Assembly (NCBI GenBank): GCA_033239525.1
Contig: BSYO01000022.1
Location: forward strand, 8,513,947 to 8,577,946
From: Nepenthes gracilis
Lineage: Eukaryota; Streptophyta; Magnoliopsida; Caryophyllales; Nepenthaceae
DNA: 64,000 nucleotides
Direction: 5' to 3'
In this document: positions 25,091 through 37,315 of the stretch, piece after piece
How the letters are laid out: the number at the start of each line of letters is the position of its first letter
How positions within the stretch are numbered: the first letter of the stretch is position 1
Position numbers and translations under genes: made by a program
The notes under the pieces: generated by a model
What the model was told of the DNA's origin: nothing
Database searches by the model: none
What the model saw: only the letters and a program-made list of their open reading frames with translations

Positions 25091-26630
25091 TCTATGTAGA
25101 GTTAATATCCAAGAGATTTGAGATATCAAGATCAACGATTGAAAAAAAAAAATTATTCGAATAGTTTGACTAATCTAAACCTTCGCCGATTTACAATCCC
25201 ATGATAGTGAATACAAATCCAAAATATGAAAAGAAAGAATAAATTAAGAACCACGATCTAAATAAGAAAATAAATTTTATTCCTTTATTTATAGATACGC
25301 ACTTGTACAATGTATGTTCTTATAAGGTAGACTCTAAGAGTCATATAGCTTAAAGAAAACTGAAGAAAGGGATGAACCACAATTGAAGAAATAGAGCATC
25401 TAAAATATTCACCACCTCTCCCAAATATAACATTTAATCACTCGACTTTGACTAATATTATGTCTTCGAAGATGTCATCGCATAAGGGAAGAGATATTGA
25501 ACCAGGTGATGATCCCTTCCAAGAAACTGTGGAACCTAGAGTCTCCCAATGGATGGTGAAGGGTATCAAAGTTAATTACCCAAGCAAAGAATCAATCCAA
25601 TTTAGGATGTCACATAAAATAGAGAAATCAAGATGGTTTACTAAGTAAAAGAAGGTAATCAAAGTAGTCTTTAGAAATATCTCTCAAAGGAGTGCCAAAA
25701 TATCCAAATGAACTCTCTTCTCTTCACCCTGCCGAGTGTGAGAGGCTCCGTCAGATTTCAAGACTTGAAATTTGGGTGAAGATCGAACAAGAATGATTCT
25801 TTTTATAACAAAAAATTAGCCATAAAGTGACATGTTTTAGAGTATAAAAAAGTAATCAAACGATCAGATAATCACTATAAATGTAAAAATATAAGCATCG
25901 ATTGACAAAATTTGATGGTCAGAAATAGGCATTAACTAAGATTTTATTAGGAAGATGCATTCAAAAGATTTTCAAAGTAGAATACACTAGTTCTTATTCT
26001 AATATACTCGAAATTTGAATTCAACATTTGAGTATGGAGGCTAGTATTAGGTGTCATCTAAAATAAGACCGCCTCAATTGGTTAATTTATGGAGCTCATA
26101 AACAAGGAACCCATAAAGAGAGATAAATTGGTTGAGTTGTTGGACTAACATTATAAATGAATTCAACCAATTAACTAAATTATCGTGTAATCGAAAACCA
26201 GAATATTAAAAATATTAAAGGCTAAGGTATCGAATGATTAGATGGTTAATTGAATGAAATGACAATCATGATGAATAATTATATGAATGGAGCAATAAAT
26301 AAACAAATCAAGTAAACAGTTAATATATTTAACAGAAAAGTATTAACTCAAAGTTTATGAAACGATTAGGTAATTCAGTTCCCAATGAATATAATCGGTC
26401 AAAATGATGAACAATTATTTTTTCTTTCAGAAATGGCCACAAGCTAGTGACAAATTTATAAATTAATTTACTTCTTTTAAAATGAGGGTTGAGGAGAACA
26501 ATCCAAAAAAAGCAAGTATGGAGCTCTTGACCTCTAAACACATGCACATCCCACATATTACAGAGTATAACCCTTTAATTTTTAAATCTCTCTCTTTTAT
26601 CCTTAATTTCCTTATTATTCTTTCCATTTC
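25091..26630. other. AT-rich intergenic sequence, nothing firm
   Basis: No supported gene. The 66-codon frame at 25,448-25,648 has a somewhat protein-like composition but no recognised motif and no flanking splice or promoter context that convinces me. Confidence 0.4.
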
Positions 26631-26639
26631 AAAAAAAAA

Positions 26640-27240
26640 AAAAAAAATCTCTAACTTGTACATTAAAAAATATATCGGGAGTGTGTCTAATATTTTTTTT
26701 AATATCTTATTAAATATTATGATATATAGGATTTATATATTGAAACTTAAAGATCAAACCGAGCTATATTCAAATGATTATTTAGATCCAAAGTATACAT
26801 CACAAGGTAAATGAGTAATGTTACAAATATAAGAGGAAATAGTAACTACTTTATACTATGTATGACATCAAGGACATGCTTTTGAATCTTTACCTGTTCC
26901 ACTTAGTTATGAATAAATTTACTATAAATACACAATTTGAGGTTTTTTGGAATATGTTATTTATAGATGATATTATTTTAATAGTTTAAAGTATAGTGAT
27001 AATATAGGTAAAATTTATACATTAGATTAATGCTCCTAAAACTAAATAATTTGATATAAGTAGAAAACATTGAATATATAAAATATAATTTTATTAATTT
27101 TAGACATAATAATGAATAAATTAAAATTAATAAAAGATATTTTTCAAAAAGATATTTGCATTAAACTGGAACTATAACTAAAAGAAATCGAGACTATTGC
27201 TAGCATAACATATATGTAATGTAGGTGATCACGTAACATT
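26640..27240 (+). pseudogene. LINE reverse-transcriptase fragment, copy 1
   Basis: Near 26,890-27,000 the plus strand reads LVMNKFTINTQ and, after a break, MLFIDDIILIV. This matches the plant RTE-type LINE block LVMDELTRHIQ...MLFADDIVLI, with the catalytic DD pair kept. A following NAPKTKxFDIS stretch matches the usual post-catalytic region. Flanking sequence is too decayed to bound. It is closely related to 29,570-30,150. Confidence 0.6.
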
Positions 27241-27560
27241 TCCGATCCCCAAGAAGACTTAATTCATCTTAATTTAAAATCTAATCCCTTTTATTATTAC
27301 AAATAAAATAATCAACTAAATTACAGAATTTGGAATGCTACATCATCAAAAATTTAAAATTTTTTCAACCATAACCTGATTTTGAATATTTGTTAAGGAC
27401 AAGTATTTTGTCGATATCAGAATACTCTATAAAATTATGAATCAATTTAGTTACTAAAAGGTAACTAATGTTCAATATATATAGCCAATGAAAACGTCAC
27501 AACATTTATCTAATACAGCTCATTATTTTAATGAAATTATAAATCATAAGCCAATGTTCT
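27241..27560. other. AT-rich spacer
   Basis: Nothing recognised. Confidence 0.4.
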
Positions 27561-29400
27561 AGGTATAGTACAATATCCAATTATTTTCAACTACAAATTC
27601 TAGTTTTCCTTGAGCAACCTCATCACCAACCTTCTCAATCTGCAAGTATATCCTGAGTCTGCTAATTTGAAGGAGTTAGAGAAGAAAATAAAAATGCGAG
27701 CGAGATAATTACTTGGTAAAACAGATACTTTATTTTTAAAATATATAATTGATCTCAAAGTTATGTGGGAAGGAATATGATTACATTTCAAATATAAGAT
27801 CAAAAGATTTCTATAACAATCAGGCATAATTTTAAATTGACAACTCAATTTCTTATTCTAACCAATAAATTATGAAAATATGCTCAAATCATACTAAATC
27901 TTAGGGACCAATGGCCAGTAGAACCTTACTGATAAATTAGTGAATAATTAAAATTTAGATAGTATTTATTTTCACATAATTACATGCCCTACACTATTAT
28001 TTAAGACTCGTAAATGGGTTATTATATATGTAACCTTATAGATAGGGCTAAATGTCTCTTTTACCCTAATGATGATAGGTTAGAACCTCAATTTCTGCTA
28101 TAATAAACTCAGATATGTCATAATATATCATAACTAACTTTTTACAATGGTCTGATATATAACGAAAGAAAAACTATACACAAATATAAATAATCTTTTA
28201 TGTTTTCTCATTTAGGAGAAAATATCATTGGTTTGTCCGTAAATTTTTGAGTTTTTTTTCAAATTATTTTAAATACTTGTCATACAATGCCTTTAACTTT
28301 CTATGAGAATTTAAACATACTCATTTTAAAACATACAAAGTTATATTCTAAAGTATTCAAACACATGCATTGTTTTTAGTAAGAAATGATAGAAAATTAG
28401 TAGAGAATTCTTAATATCAATGTTTAATTTTAATTTATAAATATGCAGAGGCAATTCATAATAATTTCAAGGCATATAAAGTATAAACTTAAGGATTGTG
28501 AATATGCTGGACATTACGTATAAAAATCAAATATGTAAGAGCATCACTTCAAATTTTAGAACATGTAAATGCTGTAGTACAGAAAACTAGATAAATAATA
28601 TCATGTGTATAAATTAAGATATGAATTTTATACAATATTGTAAAAATGAGGATAATAGTACATGCATGTGATAAATAAACATATTAAGCATGAAAATATA
28701 ACAAGTATTACTATTCAAGATAATAAATACTTAATAGAGTAGAGAAAGATCAATAATAAAAGAAGGAAGGCTTGAAATATACATACCATAATTTTAAATT
28801 TATCAAAATCTTCATTAGATTTACTTCAAACAACATTATTTAATCCTTTCTCTCTCATTCTCTTCTTCTCCTTCTCTCATTTTTCTAAAAAATTTTATAA
28901 AAAATAACTGAAAATCAATAAGATATAACTTTTTTAAAATATTGGTGCATATGTGCCTATCAAGTGTACAACAAAACACTGTGGCTCACGTGTATCACTT
29001 TAGAAGCTTGTCAAGCACAAACAATCTGCCGAAAGTGCGCTTAGGTATCCCTCAACCGTACATTGACCATGAGCATTCTAGTAAAAATGCGCTCAAACTC
29101 CAGTCAGGTGTTCCTCAGACGCGATCTATCTACCTAAAACATGCACAACCACACACCGGGCGTGAGCATTCTACCAAAAGTGTGCTTGAGCACCGATCAA
29201 GTGTTTATTGGGCACAATCTCTCTATCGAGAACATGGAGGTGTGCATCTGACATCGTTCAAGTATCATTTAACCCGATGTTACCTGATTCAAAATTAACT
29301 TTGATCAAATCTTTCGTTTGACCTTGAGTCTTTTTCTTCTAAATCTAATTTAATATTAATAAAATTTAAAAATTTAAAAGTCATACCTTATAGATCAAAT
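27561..29400 (+). repeat. Old LTR sequence (family D), third copy
   Basis: The order of segments matches 3.5-4.6 kb, 7.9-9.1 kb and 60.1-63.4 kb: a 'gaccaatggccag' segment near 27,905, a long AT-rich middle, a CT-rich stretch at 28,845-28,890 and a segment rich in gctcaag/caagtg words at 28,940-29,290. Within the last part a 93-bp unit occurs twice (GAGCATTCTA at 29,071 and 29,164). The 118-codon frame at 28,942-29,298 spans this repeat and is not called as a gene. Exact ends are unclear. Confidence 0.45.
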
Positions 29401-29417
29401 TAGGTAACAATATTGAA

Positions 29418-29505
29418 TCTTCTACATGATTGAAATATACATTTAAAATTAAAAATAAAATTTTATAAGATTACTATTAGACATACTATAATTTAAAGAT
29501 CAAAA
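29418..29505. repeat. Direct repeat left of LINE copy 2
   Basis: About 88 bases that recur at 30,152-30,240 with scattered differences (TCTTCTA...GATTGAAATATA to TTTAAAGATCAAAAT). Confidence 0.7.
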
Positions 29506-29569
29506 TTAAAATTAAAATTTTATAAAATAATTAAAATTAAAATTTTATAAGAAAGATTTCTGTTTTATG

Positions 29570-30150
29570 TGTCAAAAAATAATCTGGAGTGAGTCTCCTT
29601 TTTTTTAATCCCTTATTAAATATTGTAATATGTTGGATCTAGATACTAAAACTTGAAGATTCAACTAGACTCCATTCAAATAATTATCCAGATTTAAAAT
29701 ACACATTATAAGGTAAATGATTAATTTTAAAAACATAAGAGGAAATAGTAACTTCTTTCAAATTATGTACAACATGAAAGGCATACTTTAAGTCCTTAAC
29801 AGTTTATCTTAGTTATAAATAAATTTACTATAGATACCCAATGTGAGATTCTTTAATATATATTATTTGTAAATGATATTATTTTAATAGTTGAAAGTAC
29901 AATGATAACATAGATAAAATTTATACGTTAGATTAAAGCTCCTAAAACTAAAAGGTTTGAGATAAATAAAAAAATTAAATATAAAAAGTTTAAGTTTAGT
30001 AATTTTAGACATAATAATGAATAAATTAAAATTAATAATTAAGATATTCTTCAAAAAGATATTTGCATTAAATTGGACCTAAAACTTAAAAAAAAAAAAA
30101 AAAAAGAGACTAATGCTAGCATAACATATAGGTAACATATAAGTAATTAA
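29570..30150 (+). pseudogene. LINE reverse-transcriptase fragment, copy 2
   Basis: It is collinear with 26,640-27,240. The plus strand reads LVINKFTIDTQ and LFVNDIILIVEST, corresponding to the ADD-I-VLI catalytic block with A and the first D changed to V and N, then KAPKTKRFEINK. An A-run near 30,090-30,107 replaces 'actaaaagaaatc' of copy 1. It is flanked by a pair of about 88-bp direct repeats, much longer than a normal LINE target duplication. Confidence 0.6.
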
Positions 30151-30151
30151 G

Positions 30152-30240
30152 TCTTCTATGCAATTGAAATATAAAATTAAAATTAAAATTAAAATTTTAT
30201 AAGATAACTATAAAACATACTATAACTTAAAGATCAAAAT
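30152..30240. repeat. Direct repeat right of LINE copy 2
   Basis: Partner of 29,418-29,505. Confidence 0.7.
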
Positions 30241-30454
30241 GTTGGACAATCAAGTAACAACATGTAAAAAAAAAAAAAAAAAAAAAGCTGAAGTCAAAGT
30301 AAATAATAAGATAATTAACAACAATATTTATAAATATTTGTATATTGTACCTATAAAATAATTCAGATAAAAAAATGGTATTTAAGATGGCTCAAGGTTT
30401 TAAAATATAGATCAAATAAAATATCTATAAAAAAATAAAAGTTAGTTATTATTG

Positions 30455-30486
<32 letters not shown>

Positions 30487-32090
30487 ATATGACTACTTGT
30501 GCTCTTAGAAAACATTACACTAAAAATTATGTAGAAAGTAAAAATGAATTCAATAGCCAATATCATTTAATGAGACATTATTATTGTAATAGTGCACTGA
30601 GCTCTAACATAAGATAAATCAATTAATCATAATACAAGTAAATTATGCTTTAAAATGCTCTATCTCACTAAAATTAATAAAAGAAAAAAAACATTTTTCA
30701 TTAGAGGGTGATTTTTCAAAACTAAACTTGATCAAAATTAAGTTGCCTGGCTGGTCTGATCCGATCGATTCAAAATTTTATAATGTTAGGTTAATATATA
30801 AAAATATTATGGTTGGGTACGGTCACAATTTAGGCCCAATTTATTTTTTGAATTGGGAATGATTACAGGTAAAATTATCTAATTCAGCCTTGCCAAACCT
30901 AAACTAAAATTTTTTTATAAATATTTTTTACTTTAAATAAAAATTAAATTTTAAAAAAAATATTTTAATAAATTATAATTTTATATAATTAATAATTTTA
31001 AATACACACTGAAAGTAAAAAATCTATCCATCAACCAACCCAGTTCAGCTTATGAACAAGTACAATTAAGACTTTTAGCTCAAATAACTAAAACTTATTT
31101 GGCTCGACTTGATTTATCAGTTGTTTTTTACCTGAATTTGGTTTTAATTATGTCCTAAAACATCTTATAAAATAGAATTTGATTTTGAGACATAAGAGAC
31201 ACAACTTCCCTCTCTCTCTCTGTTTTTTTTTTTTAAATCATCTTCCTCCTTAGTATGATTTCTCAAACCCTAACCCCATTTGTCTACAAATAAGATGCGT
31301 CCTCCACCACTTCTATCACGCCTTTTCCCTTCTTTGCAATATTCTCTCATCTATCCCCGCATTGACATACCATCATTTTAGACTCATTAACATACCAATA
31401 TTTTGTCAAACAATAAAATGTTAATTCATTGGCGGTAGAGTCACTAATATTTTGCATCATTGCATTGATTAAGATTGATTCTTCAAATTATTAAAAATTA
31501 AAAGAATGTAAGACTATCAAGAACTCATAGAGTGAATTTCTAAAAAATGGGTATGAAAATAGGGGGAATCCAGAGTTATTTATAAACTTACATAATTCAC
31601 CAATGTTTGTATGCATTTTACTCCATTTAACCTCCTTGATGATGATAATAATATTGAGTCAATGTTTAAATGTTTGAACAAGCTACTAAAAAGACAATCT
31701 TAATATGCCTACCCCAGTTCAAATACACATGATCATCACCTCACAAATTTATTATACAACCCTTGCCAACCAAAAATTATACTACAACATGGGCAATATT
31801 ATTCATATATCCAATTATATATTCAATTATACCGAAATTATTATTTTGTGTGATGAGAGTCAAAATTCAAATATGATAAAATTTATACCTATTTTTAACA
31901 ATGTCAATGTAACAGGGTGTATGCAATAATATTTCTATATCAATAAATAGACAACTCTGATAGCTATTAAAAAATAAATCTATGTTTTTTTAAAATAATT
32001 AATACCTTTCGTATACTCTGTGTGACGTAGGCGTTTCAGACATCCTTTTATGACCTCTGGTTTGTTCTATCTGCTGGGAGGAATGAATTA
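30241..32090. other. AT-rich spacer with poly(A) runs
   Basis: Long A-runs occur near 30,268-30,286 and 30,456-30,475. The stretch 30,700-31,150 has a slightly higher GC, repeat-like part but no motif I recognise. It forms the 3' flank of the DUF616 gene, and I see no clear AATAAA on the minus strand close to its stop. Confidence 0.4.
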
Positions 32091-35000
32091 TCAATCGTGT
32101 GATTCACCCCACATCTCCATAAGGTATTTCCTGCAACTGCCGACGCCGCCTCCACTGACGGACAGATCTGGCTGGGCCCTCGTCGTTTTGGGCTCACTTG
32201 GGGGCCCAATGGGCCCGTCTCGTTTTATATTGTGTCTGAACTCCACGGCTATCTTTTCAAGTACTTCCACGTCGAACATGTTGATCCTGAGTCTCGGGCG
32301 CATTTTGTCCCTCACGAACGCGAAGGCGAGCTGGTCCCTCGGGTTGAACGCCGCCAGCTCATTGAACATGAGGCACGAGAATAAATCGCCGGCTACACCG
32401 TGCCGCCTCAAAATCACGGCGCTGTCCGGTACATCTGCGATCCAACAATTTATCGTAATTCTATTTAATTTTGACAATTTGACCAATGGACCGTTTTGTC
32501 CCTCACATTGGGCAGAAATTGCAATCCATAGGGCACACAACGATAACTAGCATTGCAGTCATCGCCTTTCAAGCAAACAAGGCTCCCTCTCTCTCATTTA
32601 TCTTTATTTAGCTGTGCTTACAGCTTAAGTTTAAAAATAAACTTATAAATGTGTTAAATGAGCCGTATCAGATCGGAATAGCCTATTTGTTCAGATCATT
32701 TGCTTATAAATGAATCGTGTCAAGTACATTATGCAATTTCAAAGTCTTGGCCTAGCATGATACATAGCTTGTAGTGTATTGAACAAGGCGTGCCTATAGG
32801 CCCTATTACGCTAAAAGTCGACATGATACAAGTTATATATTAAAAAATAAAAATATACATATTAAAAATAAAATTATTTTTGATTCACTTTCTCTCTGGT
32901 GCTTCCCCACTCTCCCCCAAACCCTACCCAAATGGGCTGTGCTAGGCACGGCTCATGGCGGGCGAGACAGTTCGGTGCACAGACTGACCATTTAATACCT
33001 TAATAAATTTAATCTAACAATTTTAGTGAAATTTAGAAAAAAAAAAAAAAAACTTTCAAATGGATCTAATAATAGCCATTAGATCTAATTAAAAAGTACT
33101 ATAATTTTCAAATAATGCACCAATAATTTCATAAAAGAGGCCCCTCTTCTGGGCCTGGTCCCCTCAAACGTGACATGCCAGCTACACATTTTACAGGTCA
33201 TGACAACTATCAAGAAAAGGAGAGCCCAAAGGAAAGGAAAGTAGTTGCCAATTTCAACTGGAATCCTCATTGTTTCCCATTTCCTATCAAGAGAACTTGA
33301 TCGGAATCACATTATCATATTTCCTTTACCCATTAAAGTGTTTATTTCTAGAATGAACTCTAAATGCCAAATGAAGATTTTTAGCCTAAAATTGAAGCCG
33401 GGATCATATAATTTATGTTAGACAGGCACATATAATAGAGGCATAGAAATTGACAAATAAAATAGTTTTGTAATTGAATAAAAAAAAAATGAAAAATAGA
33501 CCTAAAAAAGTGAAATAATGTAACAAAAACCGATTTAAAAATACTTTTACTTCTATATAATATTATACTAAATTAAATTGAATAATAAAAATAGATTTAA
33601 GCCGACTCTATTTAATAGAACAGCTTTATTATATTGTATAAACAAAATAATTTAATATAATTTGGCAGAAATCAAATGTTTGTGGGTGAAGATAACTAAA
33701 AGATGTTTATTATAAAAGAAAAATATCACCAATCTCTCTATTTTTTTTCTTTAAGTTGACCAATATCTCTCTCTATATATATTTTTGGTAACTAATATCA
33801 ATATCTCTAGATAGCTTCGCTCGGCAATGAATATAAAGAACCAAAAACTTATTCTTGGTCAATGCGAGATTAAGATTAAGATAAAGGAGCATTTATAAGA
33901 TGAAAAAAATTAAAAATACATATTTTTTGGTCAATGTGAGACTTGTAAGCCAACCATTTAATGTAACAAAACCCAACAGTTCAACGCAAAACGATCATGT
34001 AGGAGACTCGAGGACAACACTCATTCCAAGTGACATCAATTTAGACTTAATTTAAATCCTAAATTTTTAATTCATTCCTATCTACCTAGTGTTTTTGCTT
34101 ATTTTCATAAATAATTTCACAATTTACATCGGTAAACAAGAAAGAACCTCCCTTAGTAAAATCAGTCCCAAAGAGTTCAAAATGCCCAGTGTGGGTACTT
34201 CTAAAATGTGGTGATCTGAAACTTTCTAACTTTGAAAAAAATCATAGGCCTAATATAAAAATGAGCATAAGCATCGTTGCACATATTTCAGATTTTAGCA
34301 CTTTAATTTTTACCTTCTTCAAAACTCAACACTTACCTGTTTTAAAAACTATCGATTTCTATCCAATACAATTCCATTTTTTTAGCTAGGACAATTCACT
34401 TCAATTTAATACCACTAATTAGGTCTTCAGCTCACCATTTTTAGGTGATGGTTCTCTATTAATAATATGTAAGAGCCCACAAGTTACTTTACGCAATTTA
34501 TCAATTTTCCCTGCCGCATGCATTTTATCAGGGTTGTCACAAAATTAAAGATAGGCATCCTAGAAGGCCATAAAGAGTGATTGTTTCATGTTGGTTCACG
34601 CTTGATGTTATCTTAAACAATTTATGGAAAAAGAACACCACCACAAACAAAAAAGGGAGGGCAGAGAGAGAGAGAGAGTTTCTACCTGAGGGATAAGGGA
34701 GCTTCTTAGGTGACCATGGCCGCAAGCCATTCTCACAATATGTCTCCAGTTGCATCTTCAGTGCTTCAACATCCAGCCATTTCCTCCATCTTGCTGTTGC
34801 CATGGCTTCATCAATGGTGTTCACAAAGTACGGATGCTTTGAAATAGCCATGTCCACATTCTCCTTCATAACAAGGGAATGAATCAACAGCAGAGGATCA
34901 GCCACAAGCTGCATCTTTGCATCTACCCAGATGCTGTATTTAGAATTAGGGAAAAGCCTGTGAACCAAGTACTTTGGTATCACCCCATTCAGCGATGGAC

Positions 35001-36722
35001 TCGAGTATAACCCATCAACAGAAACATTTACTAGTCTCCATGCACCTATCTTATATACATGAGATTGTCCCGAAATAAGATTTTGGCGTAGGAGTCCTCT
35101 GAGAGTTGAATCTTCCACAAACATGAAGAAACACACCATGTCAAGTGTCTTTGCGGCAATGCCTTTTGGCTGCCGGATTTTGTCATGATCACCAAAAATA
35201 GCTGATACAACCACCACTTCATTGCAACCCTCCATGGCGATTTGATCTGAAGAAAAATGAAACCGTTCAGATTTTAGATTCATTAACTAAACTTTGGCAA
35301 TCATAACATCAAATCCCAGTTAGGGAGCTAACAATCATTGCTGTGTTTCCAGCTTTTAATGACCGAAATAGCGGTTAAATTTCTCAAAATGTAAGTATTC
35401 TCATTTGGTGTTTGGTTACCAGTATGCAAAAAACATGAACACTGCGATTGTGTACATTTGTGGAGATAGAGACTCAGACAAATTTTCAGTCAACAATTGT
35501 GCCCTAGTTTGATTATTTGACGGATATAGAATTTAGAGATCCGCTGCATCTTACAAGTGAATTTTGTCGTCTAAATTTTCCAGACTTCTTATGAAATCTT
35601 CGAGATAATTATGCACAACATAAGAATTTCTAGCCAAGTTTATAGCACTTATAGATGATAGATCATTTTCCCGGTTTTCATCCATTCCAAGAGAGGCAAA
35701 CAAAATAAAAGATCACTCTGTGGAATAATATTACTTTGCTTAGTTTCTAATAGTTTTCTTTAAATCAAAATTTAAAACCAAACGCAATGTACAAACCAAA
35801 TACTACAGAGATTTACAGGGTGTGGATTGGCTAACACTTACTCGATAGTTATCATCCGAATGAAATGAATGTCAAAGTATATACATTTTCTGTACAGCTA
35901 TTATTCGAATTAATCGAGATTTCTCAATTTCGAAACATCATTAGTTTAATGTCTAGAAATATAAGGAGGAAGACTAAAAAAAGAGTAAGTCAATTTTGAT
36001 TACCAAAGATTCCAGTTCTCCAAGAAACAATCAACGGAGAAATAGAACAGCGAGAAGAACGAAACAGTTCTCCTGAGAAGTCAGGTAGAAACTAACCATC
36101 AACGTTGATAGGAAACGGCTTCATGAATCCACAAGGAACGTCTGCTGCATTTTCTCGCAGATCAAAAAACGAAATCCTCCTCCGCACACTGAAATTCCCT
36201 CCGAAACTATCCGCCTCCCCTGCCATATACCTTAGCGTCGAAGAAGATGTCGAATTCCAATAAGATTGCCGGATCTCCTTCAAAGCTGTCCCATAATCTG
36301 ATCAAAATGCAAAAGTAGTAGATCACTAGCAATAATCTAAAAAATTAAACAGAGAATTAAGTGAATAAGAAAGAATGGTTACCGGAGAAGTAGACAGGGG
36401 ACGAGCAGGAAGAGCGAAAGGTCGGGAGGGAGTGCTTGTGCTCGCCATAGGAAGATGGGTAAGAGAAGAGAGGGAATTGGATGGGATCGAAGGGAGATGA
36501 TCGGAAAATGCATTTGGTAGGGGAGAGAGAGAGACAGAGAGCGATGAAGAGGGAGGTGAAGAGGTAAAGGCAAGAGAAGCAGAGCGGCTTTGATTGGAAT
36601 AGGAGGGGAGATGCCGCCGACGTTGACGTTGCTTTCGCCTTCCCCATAACCGATCCGCTTTCCCTCCGGCCGGCCAGTCCATGTGACGAAACTATTTCTG
36701 CCGCAAATTGTTTTACTACCAC
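32091..36722 (-). CDS. DUF616 (TOD1/MUCI70-type) protein, four exons, complete
   Basis: Exons on the minus strand: 36,722-36,383, 36,297-36,097, 35,246-34,686 and 32,434-32,091. All introns are GT-AG and phase 1 (about 85, 850 and 2,251 bases), and the joined frame is open for 481 residues. Residues 47-66 (LCFSCLYLFTSLFIALCLSL) form a signal anchor, so this is a likely type II Golgi membrane protein. YGEHKHSLPTFRSSCSSPVY ends exon 1, and exon 2 has DSFGGNFSVRRRISFFD and VPCGF. Exon 3 carries the DUF616 core (PF04765): VVVVSAIFGDHDKIRQPKG, YSIWVDAKMQ, ISKHPYFVNTIDEA. Exon 4 has DVPDSAVILRRHG, LFSCLMFNELAAFNPRDQLA and the usual end CRKYLMEMWGE. Relatives are Arabidopsis TOD1, reported to have alkaline ceramidase activity, and MUCI70, a putative glycosyltransferase in mucilage synthesis; length favours the TOD1 type. 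The start could instead be Met26 (36,647, MGKAKATSTS), giving 456 residues. It looks functional. Confidence 0.93.
32435..34685 (-). other. Intron 3 of the DUF616 gene (2.25 kb)
   Basis: The donor CAG|GTAGAA (exon ends at 34,686) and acceptor CGCAG (exon begins at 32,434) are canonical. It holds a (GA)n tract at 34,663-34,680 beside the donor, an A-run near 33,040, and a less AT-rich insert-like segment at about 32,640-33,000 that looks like a decayed repeat. The frames at 33,085-33,270 and 34,189-34,389 inside it are not supported. Confidence 0.85.
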
Positions 36723-37310
36723 ATCGTTCCACTGCTTTTTGTTTGCAGAAAAAAATTAAATATTATTTAACTTTTTAAAATTTGTAATTTGTAATTTTAT
36801 TATCTTCTTAATTTATATAACATTTTTTTATATATTTTTATTAATGGACAAATCTATAAATATATTTATATATTTTAAGAATTTTACTGTTCAATTTATT
36901 AAAATATTATATTTTTTGAAGTAATTACAAAACCTACTTTAAAATATACCACGTATTCGAGGTTGAAGCATAAGACAAAATCTCGTGAGCGCATTGTCCA
37001 TCAAACCCGAGGTACACAGTACACGTCCGGTTTACGAGATCCGAGAAATTAAAATTTTCTTAAATGCATTAAATAATTAAAAAAATATAAATATAAATGT
37101 AAATAAAAATATCCAAAAACAGTAAATCCCAAAATTAATGAGTTTGTGGGGTTTGCAAAGTGTACGACAGTCACAGGCAATGTGATCTAGTTTTAATTTT
37201 TCATATATTTTTATTATATATGTCATCACGCCATTTGGTAGAAAAAATTTTTGCACACATTTTTCGCTTGATATTTGGTGTAGAATTTCATTGAAGATGA
37301 GTTTGTCATT
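36723..37310. other. 5' flank of the DUF616 gene
   Basis: About 590 bases between the DUF616 start and element 1. It is AT-rich with no single clear TATA box, plus a moderately GC-rich piece at 36,950-37,050. The native promoter must lie here or start within the retrotransposon. Confidence 0.4.
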
Positions 37311-37315
37311 TAGGG
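37311..37315. repeat. Target-site duplication TAGGG, left copy
   Basis: Matches TAGGG at 48,673-48,677 and proves that both LTRs belong to one insertion. Confidence 0.93.

Noticed and set aside
25448..25648. 66-codon frame with ordinary amino-acid composition
   Set aside because: No motif, no homologous neighbour, no promoter or splice context; too short to support alone.
28942..29298. 118-codon plus-strand frame
   Set aside because: It lies in family D LTR sequence and owes its length to a 93-bp internal repeat; related copies at 8.8 and 63.2 kb do not keep the frame.
36326..36732. Two further frames (118 and 117 codons) over DUF616 exon 1
   Set aside because: Only the frame 36,722-36,383 joins exon 2 in phase and carries the family end (SSCSSPVY); the others are frame shadows.
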